Program-made: the position numbers and the translations under genes | The notes under the pieces: model-generated | Seen by the model: the letters and a program-made list of their open reading frames with translations, nothing else | Databases searched by the model: none | Told to the model about the DNA's origin: nothing | Assembly: GCA_027922465.2 (NCBI GenBank) | Contig: BQMF02000015.1 | Span: 248,001-312,000 of the forward strand | Origin: Turritopsis dohrnii | Lineage: Eukaryota > Cnidaria > Hydrozoa > Anthoathecata > Oceaniidae | Reading direction: 5' to 3' | DNA: 64,000 bases | Shown: positions 55,483 to 64,000 of the stretch, piece by piece | Layout of the letters: every line of letters begins with the position of its first letter | Position numbering within the stretch: the first letter of the stretch is position 1

Positions 55483-56169
55483 ATGTTTTTGGCCAGCTCT
55501 TTTGTTATTGCCTGGTCGTTGTACTACCATTTGATATCCAAGGTCAATTTCACCCGATCTCCCGAATGGAGTAGCCGTGTTGTAGCCCTCACACATGCTG
55601 TCATAGCAACGAAACTTGTGGAGACTTGTTTCTTTGTCGGACCGTGGCCATTCGATTACATCGGAGAATCGAACACGCGCCTGCAGATCTTCACCATGAG
55701 TGTCAGCGGTGGTTATTTCGTCTTCGAAACCATCTGGTGTGTTTTGATGCGGACGGAAGATTTCGTGATGATGTTACACCACTTCATAAGTCTAACTTCC
55801 ATTTTAACGTGTTTGTATATAGGAAAATGTGGTTCTGAAGTAACCATGATACTCTGGGGTTCGGAATTAACCAATCCCTTCTTGCAGACTCGTTGGTTTC
55901 TTCGTGAAACTGGCCATTACCATACCGTCTTCGCTTACCTTAATGACTGGTGTTTCTTCATCTTATTTGCACTTGTTCGTGTCGTGGTTGGTGGAATATT
56001 GGGTTATGTAATGTTGTTTTCATCTAAAACACCTGCTCTCCTCAAAGTTGGGGGATATTTATTTTATGGCATTGGTCTGTTGTGGATGTGGAAGATTGTG
56101 ATGTTTGCACGGAAGAGGTTATTTTGTGGATATCAAGCGAAAAGTGATGATCATAAGAAAATGAAATGA
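55483..56169 (+). CDS. TLCD5-like membrane protein, copy 5
   Basis: 228 residues from the ATG at 55,483; the frame is open further upstream to 55,417 but without an ATG. I chose 55,483 because it gives the same distance to the SPEW motif as in copy 1. Features: SPEWSSRVVALTHAVIATKLVE, GPWPFDYIGESN, GGYFVFETIWC, MMLHHFISLTSIL (His pair), LWGSELTNPFLQTRWFLRETGHYH and LNDWCFFILFALVRVVVG. It is the closest copy to vertebrate TLCD5 and to copy 1. A GTGTTTAG acceptor ends 52 nt upstream, followed by an out-of-frame ATG (55,445) with a six-codon uORF. Confidence 0.9.
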   Translation: MFLASSFVIAWSLYYHLISKVNFTRSPEWSSRVVALTHAVIATKLVETCFFVGPWPFDYIGESNTRLQIFTMSVSGGYFVFETIWCVLMRTEDFVMMLHHFISLTSILTCLYIGKCGSEVTMILWGSELTNPFLQTRWFLRETGHYHTVFAYLNDWCFFILFALVRVVVGGILGYVMLFSSKTPALLKVGGYLFYGIGLLWMWKIVMFARKRLFCGYQAKSDDHKKMK

Positions 56170-58730
56170 AAAATCATACGCATGTTGGTTTAATTTTATG
56201 TTTGCTTTTTGCAAGCGAGCCTTCACTGTGACGTTTTATTCTTTTTATTTTATTGTATACTCTCAGTGGACCGGAAAAATGTTTCGAATTATCGAGACTT
56301 CTCGAGTTTTCGAGAGCTGAAATTATTATGTCAAGAGATCGACAAAAAAGTACGAGAAATGTGTATATATATTTTTTAGTTTTCTTAACGAGTCTGTTCA
56401 TCCTCATCTAACAGTTTGAAAGCATCAAACTTCTCGATTACAGCTTAATAGTCTGAAAAAACGAGGCATGGCCTGAACCTAACACTCACTAACCCAAACA
56501 AATTTTATAAGGTTTAAACCATGAAATTTTGATGCTTTCAAATTGGGTTAAACACGAAGTTTTTTGGGTTTTGATAATTTTATCTTTTACCATAGCTCGC
56601 TCGTTTTTTTATAAAAACGCAAGTTGGCGTTTTTAGCCCCCTCAAAATACTGACAATATCGCGAATATTTGGAAGCTTTTGACTGAGATTGTGACTCACT
56701 ATTATTCAATTTTGAGATCGTTTTTTGAGCTTCAGTGTCGACATTGACACCAGACTAGACCCTTCCTGGATTTTTCCCAATCTTTTCTATCTCACTTCGT
56801 TTTAGTGTGATGCCTTGATGACAATTATCACGAATTGCAATTAAATCAAATTTGTGCTCAATCGATTAGTGTGTAACATAACAGCACTTCAAAACGAAGT
56901 TGAGTTGGATGGTTCTATTACGATTGTGATTTTGATTTTCACATTGATGAATTTTCATCCGATCGGAAGTTCTCCAATTATCCCCCTAATGCTTCATACA
57001 ACTACCACAATGCAACGGGAAATAAACATTACATTGTATAGTTACACCTCCGTTGTGCCGCTGTATATCTCTCCTCCGTTGTGACACTGAATATTTACTT
57101 CAACGATCCAACCAATCAAAAATTCATGAAGGTTTAGGTTATATTTATTTTTATGATAGTTGTGATTATTTTCAGTTTGTATAAATATATCACATATTTC
57201 AGTTTTTATATTATATTTTATTTTTTTTTATTATATTTTATTTTACTTACTTATTTTATGTTTTCCCTAATTTTGTTGCTTAACTAACCACCTAAGTTTG
57301 TGGTGAAACCCTGGTATATTTGTTTGGGTTAGCGAGCATCCAGGCCATATGTCTCGTTCTTTCAGACGATTCTAAAGCTTTTAACCAAGATGGGTATGTG
57401 ACAAATTTGGTCGCAACTTGTGGAGAAACGCATTAACTGTAAATTCAATTTATATTATCAATGGGATTATGGGAACGTTTTTCTTTTATGTTTGAACTGC
57501 CAACACTCTCCGACACAAGTTGCGACTTACCTCTGGATCCGCCACTGGCAGGTTTAGTAGAAATAGATTTTCATATTTTTTCATATTTCATATTTATCTT
57601 CTTGTAATCTAGTTCAATGTCATGGATTTGAAATGCACAAGTTTCTCCTGCTCCTACTAAGCCAAGTTATGAACAATTTCATGTAATGTTTGCTTAAATA
57701 TGTCACCAAATTCACATTTTTGGAAAAATAAGGTTTGCACAAAGAACAATTTGAAGGTCCTGATGTTAAATTTGGCAGTCACTTTTTGCAGATTTGATCA
57801 TAAATAGACAAGGTTTGCAGTTTTTAAACCCGTTTGACATGAGGCTTCCAGTTAGATTTCGCAAAGCAAAATATATTGGTTTCCGCGCGGTTTCATGTCT
57901 CTCTCCAAAGTTAGTAGAAGGATCTATGATCTATCTGTCTGTCTATATACGGCGAAGTTTTTTAAACTTCGTTATTTCTGTTTCTTTTTCCTTTAGGTAC
58001 CTATTATACTTTATCGGTAAAAAAAGTCGGCAAAAAGTGACTAAATTTTGGCTAGGTGACTAATATTATTTGCTGACTTTTTTTTTTTACCTACCAAACT
58101 TTTTTTGCCGATTTTTTTGTTTTTTGTTTCTTTTTTTCCCCAAAACTTGCCAAACTACTTTTTGCCGATTTTTCTTCTCTGTATGTTGCCAATTTTTATC
58201 AGGTGCTTTTTTTGAGGTAGTATGAAATCAAAATTTTCAGTAAAAGCAAACAAGTATTTAAGAATAGAATAACGAAGATACACAAATGAAGAAAAAAACT
58301 GTTATTGAAAATGACTAATTAACCTAATTTACCTAACCTTTCTTTTTGGGGTTGTATTTTATTTCTTGAAAAATCTTTCAAATTATCCACAATTTCTTCG
58401 TCACTTTTTGTCTTGAAAATTGGTCGGCAAAAAGTGACTAAATTCGGAAATTTAGTCGGCAAAAAGTGACTAAATTTTGTCCAAGTGACTAATTTTTTTG
58501 CCGTTTTAACCATATTGTTCTTGCACCAGGGTTGGAAATAGCTGCCGGACATCGGCGATTTCCGAGAGCTTTCCAGAAACTGGCGGCATAAAGCCCTCAA
58601 AAAATATAATAGAAATGTCGGACAGAAAAATAATCTACTATGCTTCTTTTTTGGTGGGCCACAGGGTATTTAGGCATTTCATTAAAATTGTCCGACAGCT
58701 TTCCTTATTTCCGTCCCTGTTGTATATATA
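56170..58730. other. Repeat-rich intergenic DNA right of the TLCD5 cluster
   Basis: Contains a fragment like a pogo-type MITE end (56,268-56,325: CAGTGGACCGG, TTTCGAATTATCGAGACTTC), a dispersed repeat shared with 33,048-33,150 (57,300-57,400), and several copies of GTCGGCAAAAAGTGACTAAA between 58,025 and 58,510. No gene. Confidence 0.45.
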
Positions 58731-59264
58731 TACAGTGGAACCTCTATTAACGGTCACCTCCATACATCGGTCACCTCCTGATAAGCGGCCAGAAAAGAAA
58801 GTCCCTGCCGAATTTATTGTCAAACTCTTATAAAAAAACCTCCATACATCGGTCACCTCCAATCAACGGTCAAACGGCCACTTTCTATTGTCCCAATGTC
58901 TAATTTTACCTCTATTAACGGTCAAAAAAAATCTTTATGCATGCAAATGAAAGGAAAAATATCTTATTTATAATAATTATTTACAAAAATAAAGTCAAGT
59001 CAAGCAGCTTCATCTATTGTAGATGATTTGAACTTCAAAACATTAGGTGATGCTGACTTAGTAAGTACTTTGAATCTTGTCACACAAGGACTTGAAGCAC
59101 TTAGGCTCAATAATCTTTCACAAAAAAAAGTAACAGTTTATTTCAGTAAAAAGTTGTAACATGATTGTAGATTGTACTGATAAGGAAAAAAAAACAAAAA
59201 AAAAACAAACCTCCATACATCGGTCACCTCTAATGCAACGGCCACTATTAGAGGTTCTACTGTA
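58731..59264. mobile_element. TA-flanked MITE with CGGTCACCTCC repeats
   Basis: The left terminus TACAGTGGAACCTCTATTAA and the right terminus TTAGAGGTTCTACTGTA are inverted, with TA duplicated. The motif CCTCCATACATCGGTCACCT occurs near both ends and several times inside. The middle is AT-rich without an ORF. Confidence 0.85.
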
Positions 59265-60640
59265 TTTTCAAAACTTTGGCTTCTATTCGGAAAGGTGATT
59301 TTTTTGCTATTTTTCCATATTATAAGTTCTTGCATAATCAAATAACTCTACTACCGCTTGTTGAAATTTTGATACCCGCATCTCCACAAGATTGTGTTGT
59401 GTTGTGCATATCATCTCGGGATTTTTTTCGGAATGATGAAAACCACTAAAAAGAAAGTCATGGCAATTACAACCTTTAAATTCATCAAAAGTCATCAATT
59501 TCGATAGCAAGATTGTGAAGCGGAAATGAGCCCTGATATACCGACTATCAAATATTATCGATGATTCTTTTATGTAATCGGACGTTATATTATCATAATG
59601 CATAACTAACTAATAACTAATTGATAAAAAGTTTGGGACAGTTTTGTAATTCAAAAGATCACGATAAATATTTAACATTTTCCGGAGTGTAAAATCCCTA
59701 CCTCGTACTCAGGGTTTCTTGCCATCGCCCCCTTTATCAAAGAGACAAGAAACTCTGGGTTGTGTAAAATCCTTAAAACGAGCTCTGTAACCTTTCACGA
59801 TCTACCTAACTGTGAGTTAATACTCTTCACTTATCCTCGTTTTTCCTTTAAATAACCTTGTTGTTCTGTATTGTGTTGTTATTGTTGTTTGTGTTTTTTT
59901 TAATCGTCATGTCCTATATTATAATCCTTTGTCAATCATCCTTTAGCAAAGTCAATTCATAGCTGATATCCTGTCACAACTATACATTGGAGTTTTCCGT
60001 TAATTTTTAAAAAAATATCTGACTTGAATTACACATGAGACGTTTATAAGAAGGGCAATCTTCTTTAATCGTTCCAATGTAATCTATGTAATCATCATTT
60101 CATTAATCATTACGTGTAAAAAGAGCTTTATATAACACTGAAATCTACAGTGTGTCCCAGAGAATTTCGGTCTGAGATTTTAACAAGCTATAACTTTTCA
60201 CACACATATCAGATTTTAGAGATTTTTACATCATTCGATAGCGTTTCTTTCAAGAATTTTAAAAACTTATATTTTAAAAAAAGGATTTCTTTAAACTGTC
60301 ACGGTCATTAACTCCTTAATGGTTGATAAAAGTAAGTTTTCACGTGCGATTATTCTTTTGTTTATAAAGAACATGTCGTGGTGTTATTGAACACACTAAA
60401 ATTATAATCTCATCACAAAGTTAACTAGAAGCCATTAGGCTTGAACAATTTCCGCATCAGCCCTTGAGAAAATTGCTTTAGGCTAATTTTCAACATATCT
60501 GAATGACTTGTACACTGACTAATAATTTGATACAGTCTGGAATTCATAAAATTACTCCCTTCTTTAATTTATTTAACTTAATCTTGACAGCTTTGCAATT
60601 CACTACGATGTTTCAGGGCCAGAAAAACAGTTCACCAATA
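59265..60640. other. Intergenic DNA
   Basis: An inverted pair ACTCAGGGTTTCTTG / CAAGAAACTCTGGGT spans 59,709-59,758 and may be a very small MITE. Nothing else was recognised. Confidence 0.4.
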
Positions 60641-60644
60641 TCTT

Positions 60645-61790
60645 ACGCATGATGTTTATTCATGAAAATTGAAGAACTTTCGAAATTTGGTCCAAATATG
60701 GACCCAAATCGTCCAACTTCAGTCAAATATGACAAAATGACTGTCAAATTCGAAATCAGCACCTTTCAAATGTAATCCATGCAAACTTTCATGAAATTTG
60801 AAGAACTTTCGAAATTTGGTCCAAATTTGGCCCAAATTGTCCAATTTTAGTCAATTCTTACAAAATGACTGTCAAATTTGAAATCAGCACCTTTCAATTA
60901 TAATACATGCAAAATTTCATGAAATTTGAAGAACTTTCGAAATTTGGTCCAAATTTGGCCCAAATTGTCCAATTTTAGTCAATTCTGACAAAATGACTGT
61001 CAAATTTGAAATCAACACCTTTCAATTATAACACATGCAAAATTTCATGAAATTTGAAGAACTTTCGAAATTTGGTCCCAATTTGGCCCAAATTGTCCAA
61101 TTTCAGTCAAATCTGAGAAAATGACTGACAAATTTGAAATCAGCACCTTTCAATTATAACACATGCGAAATTTCATGAAATTTGAAGAACTTTCGAAATT
61201 TGGTCCAAATTTGGCCCAAATTGTCCAATTTTAGTCAATTCTGACAAAATGACTGTCAAATTTGAAATCAACACCTTTCAATTATAACACATGCAAAATT
61301 TCATGAAATTTGAAGAACTTTCGAAATTTGGTCCCAATTTGGCCCAAATTGTCCAATTTCAGTCAAATCTGAGAAAATGACTGACAAATTTGAAATCAGC
61401 ACCTTTCAATTATAACACATGCGAAATTTCATGAAATTTGAAGAACTTTCGAAATTTGGTCCAAATTTGGCCCAAATTGTCCAATTTTAGTCAATTCTGA
61501 CAAAATGACTGTCAAATTTGAAATCAACACCTTTCAATTATAACACATGCAAAATTTCATGAAATTTGAAGAACTTTCGAAATTTGGTCCCAATTTGGCC
61601 CAAATTGTCCAATTTTAGTCAATTCTGACAAAATGACTGTCAAATTTGAAATCAACACCTTTCAATTATAACACATGCAAAATTTCATGAAATTTGAAGA
61701 ACTTTCGAAATTTGGTCCAAATTTGGCCCAAATTGTCCAATTTTAGTCAAATCTGAGAAAATGACTGACAAATTTGAAATCAGCACCTTG
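60645..61790. repeat. 128-bp satellite, about nine units, with 256-bp higher order
   Basis: GAAGAACTTTCGAAATTTGG recurs at 60,671, 60,800, 60,928, 61,056, 61,184, 61,312, 61,440, 61,568 and 61,696. Units from the third on alternate between two types: TCCAAATTTGG with TTTTAGTCAATTC, and TCCCAATTTGG with TTTCAGTCAAATC. The last pair is mixed. It has no coding capacity. Confidence 0.93.
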
Positions 61791-61940
61791 TCTAAATCTC
61801 CCAATTTTAGTCAAACATGTCCTAAGTTTTCCTAGCATAGGTCAGTCATTAACTATTCTGAATAAACACACAATCCGAAATCCGAACGGACTTTCCGAAA
61901 ACGACGAAAAACTGTGACAGAGATAGATACTTAGATAGAA

Positions 61941-62941
61941 CTAGCCGCCAAGGCGGCGTCGCTCGCCGCCCATGTTCAGCTTGCGTTGTATCACCACCTA
62001 CTCCAAATTATTGCACTTAAAACCAGCGATAAGACTTCCTTTGCTGCTGGCTTTATCGCTTAATAAAGCTCGTTTGCACGTGAAGAGAAATACGTTCCTG
62101 GTGTTTCAAATCTTGCATGTTCTTAACTCAGCCGTTCATTGTCGCGGTCGCATTTAAAATGTTAGTAGACTTTCTTGCTTTACACAATGCATTCCGAACG
62201 TGAACTTCACGTGGTTTTTATTTACGATTTTAAACCAATCAAATATCAGTTTAACAATACACTCAAAACGCAGAGAGAAAAAACTTTTCAACTTATTATT
62301 AGCTTTTGTTTTACGCGCTCTAACATGGGTGCTGTCAGAAGTAGGTGAAAAAATGGCTTTTCTTCTTAAAAAGATCACACGGGAGGAGAAAAAAATGCAC
62401 GTGCTAAATGAATGAATTGAATAGAAACGTTCGATCAGATTAAAATAGATTAAAAGAAATCGATTAAAAGAAATTAAGACAACTATTAAGGCAAAAGCAA
62501 AAAAAATATTTTGTTTCATGATTCTCTTTTTTTATCGGTTTTTAAATATATATTTTGATTGCTCGAAAAAAAGTTCACCCGTCTCAGACAGTCACGAAAG
62601 CGTTAGGATACACTGGCAAACCGAACATGCTGCCACGTTCTGCCACTGTTGCTTTTTGTCCAAAATGTTTAATCAGTTAGTTTCTTTGTATTTAGTTGAT
62701 GTATTGTTTTCAAAGCCAAGTCAACGGTGGTCCTTGGAATATAAAACTAACAATAATAATAAAAACAAAACGTTATCTCTATAGGTTCACCAGCCAAAAA
62801 AAGTCACGTTCGATTGGGGGTTGCAGTGTATTTGTTTCGAACTCACGTCGCACACAAAAAAAGAAATAATTTCGCTCACAACTCAATCTACCATTTTGCG
62901 TGACAGACAAACAAACGGAGAATCGGCTATTAATATATAGA
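61941..62941. repeat. GCCGCC repeat family, tandem unit 1
   Basis: Begins CTAGCCGCCAAGGCGGCGTC, a GC-rich hairpin, and ends in GACAGACAAACAAACGG, AATCGGCTATTAATATATAG. Inner landmarks are TTTTACGCGCTCTAACATGG, AAAAGTTCACCCGTCTCAGA and GTTCACCAGCCAAAAAAAGT. The first 170 bp differ from units 2 and 3. It is followed directly by unit 2. Confidence 0.88.
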
Positions 62942-63860
62942 CTAACCGCCAAGGCGGCGTCGCTCGCCGCTCATGTCCACCTGCTCTGTATTACTGTATC
63001 AATAAACGTCAAATTTCCTTAACGGCTCGTACAACTTGTGTTCAACCAGAAGCAGATTCGAAGTCACAACCTCTGGTAAAACAAATCTGTTATCAGTGTA
63101 ACAATACACTCAAAACGTATAGAGAGAAAACTTCAACTTTTTATTAACTTTTAATTTAAAAAAAGTTACGCGCTCTAACATGGGTGCTATCAAACGTAAG
63201 GGGGAAATGGTTTCTCTTCTTAAAACGTTCATACGGAGGAGAGAAAAAAGGCACGTGCTAAATGAATAAATAGAATAAAAAAACGTAAAACGTTCATACG
63301 GAGGAGAGAAAAAAGGCACGTGCTAAATGAATAAATAGAATAAAAAAACGTTCGATCAGAACGCTTAACAATTATATAAAAGAAGAAATTAATTTATTAA
63401 AAGAAAAGCAAAAAAAAAAAAAACATTTTATTTTGATATGATACTTTTTTTACCTATCGGTTTTTAAACATTTTGATTGCTCAAAAAAAAAGTTCACCCG
63501 TCTCAGACAGTCAGGCAAGAGTCAGTGGCAAAAACCGAACATATGCTGCCACGTTCTGCCACTGCTGCTTTTTGTCCAAAATGTTTAATCAGTTAGTTTG
63601 TTTGTATTTAGTTGATGTACTGTTTTCAATGCCAAGTCAACGTGGAATATAAAACTAACAATAATGATAAAAACAAAACGTTATTCCTATTAGTTCATCA
63701 GCCAAAAAAGGTCACGTTTGATTGGGGTTGCAATGTATTTGCTTCGAACTCAAGTCGCACACAAAAAAAGAAATAATTTCGCTCACAACTTAATCTACCA
63801 TTTTGCGTGACAGACAAACAAACAGACAGACAGACAGAGAATCGGCTATTAATATATAGA
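62942..63860. repeat. GCCGCC repeat family, tandem unit 2
   Basis: Same landmarks as unit 1, in direct orientation. A 60-bp stretch (AAACGTTCATACGGAGGAGA and following) is itself duplicated at 63,222 and 63,287. Confidence 0.88.
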
Positions 63861-64000
63861 CTAGCCGCCAAGGCGGCGTCGCTCGCCGCCCATGTCCACC
63901 TGCTCTGTATCACTGTATCAATAAATGTCTCGTACAACTTGTGTTCAACCAGAAGCAGATTCGAAGTCACAACCTCTGGTAAAACCAATCTTTCATCAGT
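63861..64000. repeat. GCCGCC repeat family, unit 3 (cut by the window edge)
   Basis: The first 140 bp match unit 2 closely (CTAGCCGCCAAGGCGGCGTC, CCATGTCCACCTGCTCTGTA, AACCAGAAGCAGATTCGAAG). The rest lies outside the window. Confidence 0.88.

Noticed and set aside
1..64000. tRNA, rRNA or CRISPR-type features
   Set aside because: None was seen; the short repeats are satellites or MITEs and the genome is eukaryotic. I could not run a covariance search.

Overview
The window is nuclear DNA of an animal. It is AT-rich, its genes have spliceosomal introns with GT/AG borders, and it carries conserved animal genes (APC5, UPF3, RBM7, TLCD5-like) in a dense background of MITEs, foldback elements, minisatellites, a SINE and transposon remains. 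A 3' splice site lies 9-52 nt before the start codon of every gene I could model. That would fit an animal that uses spliced-leader trans-splicing, and with the repeat content it points to a cnidarian, perhaps a hydrozoan. The organism call is an inference, not something the sequence proves.

Layout. 0.5-4.1 kb (minus): a 14-exon gene for a 644-residue protein I do not recognise; its reading frame closes across all 13 introns. 4.1-12.2 kb: repeats, a decayed Penelope-like reverse transcriptase (about 6.9-8.2 kb), two inverted copies of a 290-bp MITE, and a decayed fragment of a widespread uncharacterised protein family (about 11.0-11.4 kb). 12,247-15,643: an apparently intact DNA transposon with long terminal inverted repeats, a 4-bp target duplication, a DDE/integrase-type transposase with one intron, and a second convergent ORF. 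16-20.4 kb: a pogo/Tigger-like MITE, then an intronless APC5 gene. 21.4-28.5 kb: UPF3 in 13 exons, with an APC5 fragment, two hairpin MITEs and a 17-bp minisatellite in its introns. 28.7-41.9 kb: gene-free and repeat-built, with nested pogo-like elements, two large inverted arrays of an 8-bp satellite, foldback elements and a tRNA-derived SINE. 42.1-43.0 kb: RBM7. 43.3-56.2 kb: five tandem TLCD5 (TMEM136)-like genes, each with a single coding exon. 56-64 kb: repeats, including a 128-bp satellite and tandem copies of a 0.9-1.0 kb repeat that runs off the right edge.

The conserved genes belong to general cell machinery: APC5 to the anaphase-promoting complex, UPF3 to nonsense-mediated decay and exon-junction-complex recognition, and RBM7 to the nuclear exosome targeting complex. 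UPF3 and RBM7 are both RNA-surveillance genes, but nothing here shows they are co-regulated. The TLCD5 cluster looks like lineage-specific tandem duplication. The gene models are hand-built from splice signals, reading-frame closure and remembered family similarity; no searches were run.
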